7,837 bases of DNA, from NCBI GenBank assembly GCA_023488565.1, contig JAMDDZ010000012.1:1-7837 (forward strand), given 5' to 3'. Source of the DNA: Bacillota bacterium (GTDB lineage Bacteria > Bacillota > Sulfobacillia > Sulfobacillales > Sulfobacillaceae). The translations under genes and the position numbers were made by a program. Each line of letters opens with the position of its first letter. Position 1 is the first letter of the stretch. Of this stretch, positions 1-5,851 are shown in pieces. The notes under the pieces were generated by a model that saw only the letters and a list, made by a program, of their open reading frames with translations, was not told where the DNA came from and made no database searches.

Positions 1-19
1 CAAAATTAGACGAAGGCGG
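1..19. repeat. 19-bp inverted repeat, left copy at window edge
   Basis: Bases 1-19 are the exact reverse complement of 235-253. The match stops at base 20. Inside lonC this copy supplies the premature TAA (8-6). The part shared by coincidence with the expected coding sequence (CCGCCTTCGTC, encoding A-F-V) is about 11 bases. The remaining 8 bases have no counterpart in the protein family. Confidence 0.9.
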
Positions 20-722
20 CATCTTCTTTGAACGGGCTCTGCGGCAGGTCACGGGCAACGCCCAGCACTAACCGAGCAACGGTAGTTTTGCCGACACCGG
101 GAGGACCATACAACAAGACATGTTGAGGGTAGGGGGACGCCAGTTTAGCCAGCAGTCCCCATTTCGCTGGCTCCTGCCCCACGACTTGATCTAGAGTCTC
201 GGGACGCATAATTTCTAATGCCGACTGTGCAAGTCCGCCTTCGTCTAATTTTGCCAATTTGGCAAATTTTTTTAAGGTTTCCGGCGTTTCAGGTCCGGCA
301 TCTTCTTTGAGAATTTGGTTGCGAATATCCCGCACGTACTCTTCATGGCGCTCTTGCATTCTTTCAGCAATACGCTTTTCCAAATCATCCTCCAATGATC
401 GCCGCGCCAAGAGGTCAGCTAATTCGTTTTGCAACTGGTCCAAAATGGGCGGAATTTCCGTATCATCAGGGACATGAGCCAATGCCGGGTCTTCCAAAAT
501 CAGTTTTTGCAATGCCAAAACACGCTCTTTGACATTTTGTGAGCGGAGCAACTTTAGTGCTTGCAGTTTCCCGGCGCGCAAAATCAGGCGTTCCGGGCCG
601 TAGATCTGCATCACTATTTCTTGCAGTGCGTCGACCCGACGCACAAGCGTTGGCAGCGACATTCGGCGCCTGCGTGGTGCCGAATGTCCCTTAGGATTTG
701 TTTCGTCCAGATTTTCGGCCAT
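6..722 (-). CDS. lonC: LonC-type ATP-dependent protease, N-terminal part only (truncated)
   Basis: This is the N-terminal 238 residues of a Lon-like AAA+ protease of the LonC family, a cytoplasmic ATP-driven protease. Residues 105-165 form a charged, probably helical region (RMQERHEEYVRDIRNQILKE is typical of LonC). It is followed by the RP-x-(T/S)-L-x-x-(I/V)-VGQE motif (173-184), ASPYPQH (195-201) and the Walker A motif GPPGVGKTT (206-214). Family members run to roughly 600 residues or more, so Walker B, the sensors and the Ser-Lys protease domain are all missing. The frame reads AAFV and then hits TAA at 8-6, where the family normally continues with EVDGTT. The bases carrying the stop belong to a 19-base inverted copy of 235-253, so the stop is probably an assembly or rearrangement artefact. 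The start is the ATG at 722 with an AGGGGAG-like ribosome site. It lies 33 bases after rplI, as in many Clostridia. Confidence 0.85.
   Translation of the reverse strand: MAENLDETNPKGHSAPRRRRMSLPTLVRRVDALQEIVMQIYGPERLILRAGKLQALKLLRSQNVKERVLALQKLILEDPALAHVPDDTEIPPILDQLQNELADLLARRSLEDDLEKRIAERMQERHEEYVRDIRNQILKEDAGPETPETLKKFAKLAKLDEGGLAQSALEIMRPETLDQVVGQEPAKWGLLAKLASPYPQHVLLYGPPGVGKTTVARLVLGVARDLPQSPFKEDAAFV
235..253. repeat. 19-bp inverted repeat, internal copy inside lonC
   Basis: This is the internal partner of the repeat at 1-19. It encodes the natural KLDEGG stretch (lonC residues 158-163), so this copy is probably the original. It adjoins a 17-base palindrome at 250-266 (TTTGCCAA, T, TTGGCAAA) that could form a hairpin and favour template switching or foldback. 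Confidence 0.85.
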
Positions 723-755
723 GGTTCTCCCCTCGGTTCCTCTTTAATGCCGCTA

Positions 756-1196
756 TCATTCCGCATCAACCTGCACTTGAATTACTGTTTCGATTCCGGG
801 AAATAGGTGAATTTTGGCCTGCGTGTTCCCGACATGCTTTACGGGCTCCAAGATGATTTTTTTCCGATCCACGGTAAAGCCTTCACGTGCCAATGCCTTA
901 GAGACATCGTTGTTGGTAACAGCGCCAAATAACCGTCCGCCTTCGCCGACTTTAGCCGGAACCCGAATCACCCGATCCCTTAAAGCTGCGGCTAGTTGGG
1001 ACATTTGCGCCCGCTCCCTCTCTTGCCGGGCCTGATCTCGGGATTTTCGTTCAGCGATGTCGCGTTCACGAGCAGCCGTAGCTTCGTTGGCTAATCCCCG
1101 TGGCATTAGGTAGTTTCGCGCAAATCCGTCTTTGACCTCTATTATGTCACCTTTTTTACCAGTGCCAGCAATATCTTGCAGTAAAATCACACGCAT
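756..1196 (-). CDS. rplI: 50S ribosomal protein L9
   Basis: L9 (146 residues) binds 23S rRNA in the large ribosomal subunit. The N-terminal domain carries the family signature: GTGKKGD (11-17), VKDGFARNYLMPRG (21-34) and A-x-x-AT (36-40). A long charged helix (about 41-75) leads to the C-terminal rRNA-binding domain, which contains GEGGRLFGAVT (84-94). The length is normal for L9. The start is the ATG at 1196, because AAGGAGGT (1211-1204) sits 7 bases upstream and the family begins with M-x-V-I-L-L. A longer frame back to 1265 adds 23 unrelated residues that overlap yybS. The Shine-Dalgarno shares bases with the stop codon of yybS, so the two genes are probably co-transcribed. In many Firmicutes gdpP lies between them, but it is missing here. 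Confidence 0.97.
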   Translation of the reverse strand: MRVILLQDIAGTGKKGDIIEVKDGFARNYLMPRGLANEATAARERDIAERKSRDQARQERERAQMSQLAAALRDRVIRVPAKVGEGGRLFGAVTNNDVSKALAREGFTVDRKKIILEPVKHVGNTQAKIHLFPGIETVIQVQVDAE

Positions 1197-1209
1197 GTAA
1201 AAGACCTCC

Positions 1210-2136
1210 TTAACTCGGTTTTCCTTCATGAGACCATTTTTGGCGCCACTGCCATAGACTGTCAAATAATCCTAAGGCGGCAAGACCTAGGAAGCCAACC
1301 CATGACGCCAGCGGGATTAAGAACAAAAACGCCACGCGCCATGCAGGGTGAATCGCTAATGCGTGACCAGCCGACCACAGCACACTGGCGCCCAACACGC
1401 TATAGGCAGCCCACAGGCAAATGCAACCCATAATAGTCCAACGACTTTCTTGGTGATAAACGGCCTGAATTACCAGTAACAAAAGCATTGCCGCTGCCAC
1501 GATGAGCCAGACAGTACTCATTCTCCAATTCCCAAACCGAGGCACTCTGGGTATCGACAGGGGTGCTAATTGCCCTAAAAAAGATACAAAACCAAAAATT
1601 GCTGTTGCTGATGCAAAAATCTCTCCTACGCTTCCCATGGGCCAGAAATGCCGCATCGCTACCAGTGACAAGGTATTGGGAAATTTGGCCGCCCAATCCA
1701 CCGCTGGTTGCATCGCCCAAATTCTCAAGGTCATGAACACATGTCCTGTAGACCAGGCGGCCCAGGCAATGTCTCCTGAAACCACCGCAGTCATTGTAGC
1801 CCACCACCTATGAGCCGCTCGTTTTCGGGTTTTAGCGCTCCAAGCAGTGGCTATCGCCACGGGCGTTGCGACCATAATATAATAGGGCCAAAAATGAAAG
1901 CCGTTTGGGTAAAGTGCCACCATTAACAAGGTCAGCACACCTTCAATAACGGCCATCCGCCATCCTCTGCGCATCGCGACATACGATAAAGCCAGTGGAA
2001 AACCTACATGGGCAAGAGGGAAAAACTGTGGAGCGACGGTCACCAAACCAACTAATACCACGGAAGTGGAAGACAAAAACAGTAGTTCAGCGGTAAGTTC
2101 CAGCCAGCGAAACCAAGTCGCCAAGGAAATATTCAT
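1210..2136 (-). CDS. yybS: YybS-family (DUF2232) integral membrane protein
   Basis: This is a 308-residue polytopic membrane protein with about eight hydrophobic segments, for example near residues 13-35, 58-75, 80-95, 170-195, 205-225, 235-260 and 265-295. Function is unknown. Assignment to the DUF2232/YybS family rests on its place between rpsR and rplI, its length and topology, and the C-terminal signature GLAALGLFDSLWQWRQKW, which matches the family's small-residue helix followed by D-x-x-x-(D/Q)-(F/W)-R. The ATG at 2136 was chosen because AGGAG (2147-2143) lies 6 bases upstream. An ATG at 2142 overlaps that site and a TTG at 2163 has no good ribosome site. It probably forms a transcription unit with rplI and lonC. 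I found no clear promoter between its start and the hairpin at 2225-2258, so readthrough from rpsR is possible. Confidence 0.8.
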   Translation of the reverse strand: MNISLATWFRWLELTAELLFLSSTSVVLVGLVTVAPQFFPLAHVGFPLALSYVAMRRGWRMAVIEGVLTLLMVALYPNGFHFWPYYIMVATPVAIATAWSAKTRKRAAHRWWATMTAVVSGDIAWAAWSTGHVFMTLRIWAMQPAVDWAAKFPNTLSLVAMRHFWPMGSVGEIFASATAIFGFVSFLGQLAPLSIPRVPRFGNWRMSTVWLIVAAAMLLLLVIQAVYHQESRWTIMGCICLWAAYSVLGASVLWSAGHALAIHPAWRVAFLFLIPLASWVGFLGLAALGLFDSLWQWRQKWSHEGKPS

Positions 2137-2224
2137 GAGCATCTCCTGCGGGTTCCACAACAAGCCTCACACCCTATGTCGCAACCAGGGATGGCAATCG
2201 ATTACCGAACGCGCATTTATCGGG

Positions 2225-2258
2225 GACCAAAGAGCACGCTTATGCGTGCTCTTTGGTC
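2225..2258 (-). terminator. Perfect 15-bp hairpin after rpsR (terminator or attenuator candidate)
   Basis: The arms GACCAAAGAGCACGC (2225-2239) and GCGTGCTCTTTGGTC (2244-2258) are exact reverse complements with a 4-base TTAT loop. The hairpin begins 3 bases after the rpsR stop. In the direction of rpsR transcription the stem is followed by CCCGATAAATG, without a U-tract; the only U-run is the CTCTTT inside the stem. It may therefore be a weak terminator, a partial attenuator or a processing and stability element rather than a classical intrinsic terminator. Confidence 0.65.
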
Positions 2259-2261
2259 ACT

Positions 2262-2492
2262 CTATTCGATGGTAAATGGCAGCAGTGCCATATTTCTTGA
2301 ACGTTTTATCGCCACGGTCAACTGGCGTTGGTGTTTAGCGCAATTGCCGGAAATTCGGCGAGGTAATATTTTTCCACGTTCAGTGATAAAACGTCGCAGT
2401 CGCGTTGCCTCTTTAAAGTCAACGTAGTCCACCTTGTCAACACAGAACGCACAGACTTTCTTTTTGGGTCTCCGCCCACGTTCTTTCCGCAT
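2262..2492 (-). CDS. rpsR: 30S ribosomal protein S18, zinc-binding type
   Basis: S18 (76 residues) pairs with S6 on the central domain of 16S rRNA in the small subunit. The family core ERGKILPRRISG (38-49) and the C-terminal AIKRSRNMALLPF (61-73) are clear. Cys14 and Cys17 (CAFC), Cys51 and His54 (CAKH) make a plausible zinc site. This is the 'C+' form common in Clostridia, whereas B. subtilis S18 has lost these residues. The ATG at 2492 follows GAGAGGAGG with a 6-base spacer. It starts 14 bases after the ssb stop, so it is the last gene of the rpsF-ssb-rpsR operon. A hairpin follows 3 bases after its stop. Confidence 0.97.
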   Translation of the reverse strand: MRKERGRRPKKKVCAFCVDKVDYVDFKEATRLRRFITERGKILPRRISGNCAKHQRQLTVAIKRSRNMALLPFTIE

Positions 2493-2506
2493 TTGGGGCC
2501 TCCTCT

Positions 2507-2893
2507 CTAGAACGGTAAATCGTCTGGAAGAGCCACATCATCCGTCATGGGCATATCGGGAGCGTTGCCATCTTTAGGTCGATCCAAAAATCGCACACTA
2601 TCAGCCACCACTTCGGATACACGGCGTTTGGTGCCGTCTTGAGCTTCATAACTGCGCACCTGGAGTCGGCCTTCAACTGCCACCAACCGCCCTTTGGTTA
2701 AGTGATTGCCTACCGTCTCGCCTAACTTACGCCAGGCAATGCAATCGATAAAGTCGGTTTCTCGTTGCCCTTGCTGGTTAGAAAACGGGCGGTCCACAGC
2801 GAGGGAAAAAGATGCTACCGGCACCCCTTGTGGGGTATAGCGCAACTCAGGATCCCGCGTTAGCCGGCCAATGAGGATGATGCGATTTAACAT
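2507..2893 (-). CDS. ssb: Single-stranded DNA-binding protein
   Basis: SSB coats single-stranded DNA during replication, recombination and repair, and recruits partner enzymes through its C-terminal tip. Residues 1-105 form the OB fold: MLNRIILIGRLTRDPELRYTP at the start, then FIDCIAWRKLGE (48-59), KGRLVAVEGRLQVRSYE (67-83) and DSVRFL (98-103). The acidic tail ends in the canonical DDLPF (124-128). At 128 residues the linker is short compared with about 170 residues in B. subtilis SsbA. The ATG at 2893 has GGGAGG 6 bases upstream. It lies between rpsF (21-base gap) and rpsR, the classic Firmicute arrangement, so it should be expressed from the promoter before rpsF. Confidence 0.97.
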   Translation of the reverse strand: MLNRIILIGRLTRDPELRYTPQGVPVASFSLAVDRPFSNQQGQRETDFIDCIAWRKLGETVGNHLTKGRLVAVEGRLQVRSYEAQDGTKRRVSEVVADSVRFLDRPKDGNAPDMPMTDDVALPDDLPF

Positions 2894-2914
2894 AACGATC
2901 CTCCCTGGACAAAT

Positions 2915-3220
2915 TTATTCCGCTTGTTTTTGTTCTCCGTCGATGCGCACCACAATGGAACGAAGAGCATCATCATGGATTTTTAGCAAGCGAGTCATTT
3001 CGTTTCCGATGTCTCCTTCGCCGCTAAAAGTGACAACCATGTAGAAACCTTCGTTGTAACCAGCTATCTCATAGGCCAGCTTACGCCGCCCCCACTTTTC
3101 GGTTTTTTCAATGGTTCCGTTAAGTTGTTGGATGGCCTGGTCAAACCGTTCAATATCGGCGGTCTGTTGCTCTTCGCCGAGATCCGGTTTCAAAATATAC
3201 ATAAGCTCATATCGAGCCAA
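2915..3220 (-). CDS. rpsF: 30S ribosomal protein S6
   Basis: S6 (101 residues) binds S18 and 16S rRNA in the small subunit platform. MARYELMYILKPDL (1-14), KTEKWGRRKLAYEI (39-52) and EGFYMVVTF (57-65) match the family well, including the conserved R-K-L-A-Y-x-I stretch. The start is a TTG at 3220. It is forced by alignment with the S6 N-terminus and supported by a very strong GGAGGAGGTG (3237-3228) 7 bases upstream. It is the first gene of the rpsF-ssb-rpsR operon, behind its own promoter and a structured leader that probably mediates feedback by the S6:S18 complex. The rare start codon combined with a sequestrable ribosome site fits translational control. Confidence 0.96.
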   Translation of the reverse strand: MARYELMYILKPDLGEEQQTADIERFDQAIQQLNGTIEKTEKWGRRKLAYEIAGYNEGFYMVVTFSGEGDIGNEMTRLLKIHDDALRSIVVRIDGEQKQAE

Positions 3221-3227
3221 TTCTTTT

Positions 3228-3290
3228 CACCTCCTCCACGGTCACCCGCTTAGCGGGGGCTCCGTATTTCGCCGGAGCAGGGTGGTGTGG
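3228..3290 (-). promoter_or_regulatory. Candidate S6:S18 autoregulatory mRNA leader
   Basis: In the rpsF 5' UTR, CCAC (3290-3287) can pair with GTGG (3239-3236), and CACCC (3284-3280) with GGGTG (3247-3243). This leaves ACC on the 3' side, so that a CCG (3241-3239) sits at the bulge. An inner hairpin GCTCCG/CGGAGC (3278-3273 with 3264-3259, 8-base loop) caps it. The known S6:S18-binding motif is a CCG in a bulge flanked by a stem and a hairpin, mimicking 16S rRNA. The outer helix runs into the Shine-Dalgarno, so binding could block translation. A competing hairpin CCCGC-TAA-GCGGG (3257-3245) uses the same GGG. The fold was done by eye. Confidence 0.6.
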
Positions 3291-3309
3291 GAATGTCCCA
3301 AACAGTGAT

Positions 3310-3338
3310 AGTATATCAGGTCACAACATCCATGGCAA
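3310..3338 (-). promoter_or_regulatory. Sigma-A type promoter of rpsF-ssb-rpsR
   Basis: The -35 box TTGCCA (3338-3333) and -10 box TATACT (3315-3310) are separated by 17 bases. A TG one base upstream of the -10 gives an extended -10. Transcription would start near 3303, giving a leader of about 80 bases. The -35 box directly follows the DUF951 stop codon. Confidence 0.75.
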
Positions 3339-3545
3339 TTATGGGGACGTTTGGCGGTCAGAACTGATGACTCTTTTGACCGCCCGTTCGAACTCCTTTC
3401 GAGATATCATGATTCGATGACCACAGCCTTGACATCGTAAGGCAAAGTCAATGCCAGTACGGGTAACTTTCCAGGTTTTGGAGCCACAAGGATGCGGTTT
3501 TTTTAACTCCACAATGTCGTTCAAGTAGTACTGCACTTTATTCAT
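3339..3545 (-). CDS. DUF951 small zinc-ribbon-like protein
   Basis: This 68-residue protein is of the DUF951 family, whose function is unknown. The family landmarks are present: DIVELKKPHPCGS (10-22), W-x-V-x-R-x-G-x-D (25-33) and C-x-G-C-G-H-R-(I/V)-M (38-46). Cys20, Cys38, Cys41 and nearby His18 or His43 could bind a metal. Clostridia commonly place this gene beside an MscS channel gene and rpsF, as here. The ATG at 3545 overlaps the end of the mscS-family gene by 8 bases and has AAAGGA about 8 bases upstream, so it is probably translationally coupled. The short basic tail after residue 55 is not conserved in the family as I know it. A role in RNA binding or translation is only a guess from its neighbours. 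Confidence 0.88.
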   Translation of the reverse strand: MNKVQYYLNDIVELKKPHPCGSKTWKVTRTGIDFALRCQGCGHRIMISRKEFERAVKRVISSDRQTSP

Positions 3546-4320
3546 GAGGGGATCCTTTCGCCGCGCCAGCTACCATCCCGTTGGCATATAGCACGTTCGC
3601 TATTTTGGCCTTGAGTGCTTTATCGACTGCGGCGCCCTTTTCGTAGTCGGCGGGTGCAGTGACAGCCCAAAGGACTTGTCCGACAGCAAAACTATCAATC
3701 CCGGTCACGGTTGCCCCAGGGGTGGCATCGGCTAATTCATCAACGGCGGATTGCAATACCGCATGCACCCGAGCGGGGTCCTCTGCCGCGGGAATCGGTA
3801 CCATCACGCTTACGGTGGTTTGGCCACGACTGCGATTTTGTACTTCTAGGATCAGACGATTGGGTACAATGACCAATTCCCCACTGGTACCGGTTAACCT
3901 GGTAATGCGAATTCCCACTTCCACGACTGTGCCAGACAAGTTTAAATTTGGTAGGGTGATGACATCGCCCACGACAAACTGATCTTCATATAAGAGAAAT
4001 AGCCCGGTGACGACATCTTGGACTAATCCTTGAGCTCCGAAGCTTACCGCCAGCCCCAAAATCCCGGCGCTTGCTACAATGGCCGTGGTATGGACTTGGA
4101 ATTGGTCTAGCACCATTACAATAACCAGGAAGTCGACGGCATAGCGAATTACGGAAATCAATAGCCGGTAGACTGTGGTGCGACGAGCAGCCAATCCCTG
4201 ATTGCGGTTTTTGCGCTCCACACGGTTGACAATGTGCTGGGCCAGGCGTATTAGCAGCATGCCTGCACCGATGATCACGGCTATCGCCAGAAGTCGCGAC
4301 AACCAAAAATGCGCGATCAC
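3538..4320 (-). CDS. MscS-family mechanosensitive ion channel
   Basis: This 260-residue small-conductance mechanosensitive channel opens under membrane tension to release solutes during osmotic downshock. It has three membrane helices (about 5-30, 52-72 and 78-113). The pore helix TM3 has the typical small-residue pattern AGILGLAVSFGAQGLVQDV (85-103). The beta domain follows with QFVVGDVITLP (114-124), GTVVEVGIRITRL (130-142) and G-x-L-V-I-V-P-N (147-154), and a C-terminal alpha/beta domain runs to the end. The length is close to the short YkuT and MscS types. It starts with GTG at 4320, which overlaps the cvpA TGA stop (GTGA). GGAGG lies 9 bases upstream. The overlap with both neighbours suggests coupled expression in an envelope operon. 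Confidence 0.93.
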   Translation of the reverse strand: MIAHFWLSRLLAIAVIIGAGMLLIRLAQHIVNRVERKNRNQGLAARRTTVYRLLISVIRYAVDFLVIVMVLDQFQVHTTAIVASAGILGLAVSFGAQGLVQDVVTGLFLLYEDQFVVGDVITLPNLNLSGTVVEVGIRITRLTGTSGELVIVPNRLILEVQNRSRGQTTVSVMVPIPAAEDPARVHAVLQSAVDELADATPGATVTGIDSFAVGQVLWAVTAPADYEKGAAVDKALKAKIANVLYANGMVAGAAKGSPHE

Positions 4321-4883
4321 ACTAAAAATCCTCCCCCGAGACGACTAAGATGGTTAAACCACCCCACCAAGAGCATTGCGATGGGAGCGTGGTGTAAGTC
4401 TTTTCCCATGGGACTATGGGCAATCATCGGAAACGCTAATATGACAGTCAAAACAATGCTGGCAATCAAGCTGTGTTCTGCCAGTCCTGCTAACCCGCCT
4501 CCAAGTTTGTTCAGGACTCCCGTTATTTTGAATGTCCGCAAGATGTGTGTGACAAACTCACCACACAATCGACCGACGAACTCGGCAGCGCCAATGACCA
4601 GTAAGAACACGAGAAGGGCCAAGATAATGTGGGCGAGATTGTAGGCTTGCACTGTGGCTCCTGGCGCGTTGGCCGCTGGCGCTGGCAGGAAGTGGGTCAC
4701 CCACTTTTTTACTGGTAACACGCTTAACAACGTTTTGGTGAGCGTACCCCCAAACCGGGAGGCAATGGCGATGCCTGCAACATATCCCGCCAAACTAAAC
4801 AGGACCAGAACTAATCCGCGCCTTAATCCTGTTAAAGCGCCGATCACGACATAAGCCACGACGACTACATCGATCCAATCCAT
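4317..4883 (-). CDS. CvpA-family membrane protein
   Basis: This 188-residue protein has four predicted membrane helices (about 5-20, 24-44, 82-105 and 132-152). The N-terminal MDWIDVVVVAYVVIGALTG-x-RRG and the NKLGGGLAGLAEH motif (125-137) match the CvpA family, named for colicin V production in E. coli. More generally it comprises poorly understood inner-membrane proteins linked to envelope homeostasis. The ATG at 4883 was chosen because AAAGGAGG precedes it by 5 bases. A frame extending to 4943 adds 20 residues overlapping the previous gene. A linker rich in Ala and Pro (67-76) lies between the second and third helices. The stop shares bases with the start of the downstream channel gene, so the two products may act together at the membrane, which is inference. 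Confidence 0.85.
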   Translation of the reverse strand: MDWIDVVVVAYVVIGALTGLRRGLVLVLFSLAGYVAGIAIASRFGGTLTKTLLSVLPVKKWVTHFLPAPAANAPGATVQAYNLAHIILALLVFLLVIGAAEFVGRLCGEFVTHILRTFKITGVLNKLGGGLAGLAEHSLIASIVLTVILAFPMIAHSPMGKDLHHAPIAMLLVGWFNHLSRLGGGFLV

Positions 4884-4894
4884 TAGGACCTCCT

Positions 4895-5251
4895 TTATCT
4901 TGTAGGTGAATAATGCGGCCACATCATCAACAAGTATCCGCAAGCCACCGCTAACAATGCTGGATCTGTGGGGCCGCCGCCTTGGAGTAGCGCTAGTCGG
5001 GTCGCGCCATACGCTGCAGCGCCGGCAACCATTGCAATGGCAACATCACGGGGCATGGCCTGGACGGCCTTTTTGGGATCGGCATTTTTTAGCCACAAAC
5101 CGAGTTGCCCGGCCATTGTTACCGCGCCAAACAACACCGGGTAAGACACTCCGGTGGGTACACCGGATATTTTGTGAGGCAAGTAAAGTGCTACGACTAT
5201 AGGAAAAATTACAGCAATTATCACGCCAAGTACCATGTTCCATTTGCTCAT
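4895..5251 (-). CDS. Small four-helix membrane protein of unknown function
   Basis: I do not recognise this 118-residue protein. It has four hydrophobic segments (about 5-24, 36-54, 70-89 and 97-111) joined by short loops. The first loop has YLPHKISGVPTG (23-34). The second is a basic cytoplasmic-looking loop, KNADPKKAVQAMPRD (55-69). GGGPTDPALL (91-100) lies before the last helix. The ATG at 5251 overlaps the TPR gene stop as ATGA, which favours this start over the upstream in-frame start at 5311. The nearest Shine-Dalgarno-like AAGGA is far (about 13 bases), so initiation probably depends on ribosomes finishing the upstream gene. CvpA follows after an 11-base gap. The glycine- and alanine-rich helices suggest tight helix packing, possibly as an oligomer or a partner of the TPR protein. 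Confidence 0.8.
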   Translation of the reverse strand: MSKWNMVLGVIIAVIFPIVVALYLPHKISGVPTGVSYPVLFGAVTMAGQLGLWLKNADPKKAVQAMPRDVAIAMVAGAAAYGATRLALLQGGGPTDPALLAVACGYLLMMWPHYSPTR

Positions 5252-5835
5252 GAATGAGGACCAATCCTTATAATAAAATAAACGGCTATGGCTGCTAATA
5301 AAATCCACCACATCATTAATATGCCCCGCGGTCGACTGCGCCCCGGTTTAGGGGGAGCCTGCCCTGCCCGTACGGCGCGCTCGGCGCGAAATTCGTCTCG
5401 TTGCCTTTGGGTTTCGAGACGTTGCGAACGCTTGAGATGCGTCACCGATTGATTGAGCCGTCCCAGCCGCCGATAGGCTACCGACAGATTTCGGTGGGCG
5501 GGTGCGTATTCGGCGTCCACGCTCAAGGCCAATGTATAATGTTGAACTGCTGTCTCGAGTTCTCCGCGTTCGAGATAAATATTGCCTAAGTTCGTCAGGG
5601 CTGGCGCGTGCATGCGATCTTTAGCCAAGGCGGTCAAAAAGTATTGTTCCGCTTCGGCCAGTGATCCCTTTTGCGCTAAGATGACACCCAGTTTATTGTA
5701 ACCTTCAGGGCGGTCTGGATATCGGTCTACAAGCTCCTGAAATTTTTCCAGTGCTTCCTCGCGGTGGCCGGCCTGCCAGGCGTAGGTGCCCTCGACTAGC
5801 AGTTTCTGTCCAGCCACATCCCAATCTTGAACCAT
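5248..5835 (-). CDS. Tail-anchored tetratricopeptide repeat protein
   Basis: This protein of about 195 residues has four TPR units (about 11-44, 45-78, 79-112 and 113-142), with repeats such as YNKLGVILAQKGSLAEAEQYF and LTNLGNIYLERGELETAVQHY. A basic, Arg- and Pro-rich linker (145-171) and a single C-terminal membrane helix (172-189) follow. TPRs are protein-docking scaffolds, so the likely picture is a cytoplasmic adaptor anchored in the membrane by its tail. The partner is unknown, and the coupled membrane proteins downstream are candidates. The ATG at 5835 has AGGTGG about 6 bases upstream. A GTG at 5844 with AAGGA is an equally possible start and would add three residues. The 3' end overlaps the next gene by 4 bases. 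Confidence 0.87.
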   Translation of the reverse strand: MVQDWDVAGQKLLVEGTYAWQAGHREEALEKFQELVDRYPDRPEGYNKLGVILAQKGSLAEAEQYFLTALAKDRMHAPALTNLGNIYLERGELETAVQHYTLALSVDAEYAPAHRNLSVAYRRLGRLNQSVTHLKRSQRLETQRQRDEFRAERAVRAGQAPPKPGRSRPRGILMMWWILLAAIAVYFIIRIGPHS

Positions 5836-5851
5836 TTCGTCCACCTGTTCC

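Noticed and set aside
250..266. 17-base palindrome TTTGCCAA-T-TTGGCAAA as an operator
   Set aside because: It is in the middle of lonC coding for the KLAK-type helical stretch, far from any start. It is more likely relevant only to the adjoining inverted repeat.
1197..1265. Longer rplI start at 1265
   Set aside because: The extra 23 residues do not resemble L9 and overlap yybS. The ATG at 1196 has a perfect ribosome site and the conserved L9 N-terminus.
1400..1807. 135-codon open frame on the minus strand inside yybS
   Set aside because: It lies wholly within yybS in another frame, has mixed composition without a recognisable domain, and yybS is supported by its membrane pattern, ribosome site and synteny.
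2137..2224. Promoter for yybS between its start and the hairpin
   Set aside because: TTGCCA-like and TTGCGA-like boxes exist on the minus strand, but none has a plausible -10 at 16-18 bases.
5046..5264. Small open frame opposite and across the TPR and 118-residue genes
   Set aside because: It overlaps two coupled genes with clear starts and has no recognisable features, so it is a shadow frame.
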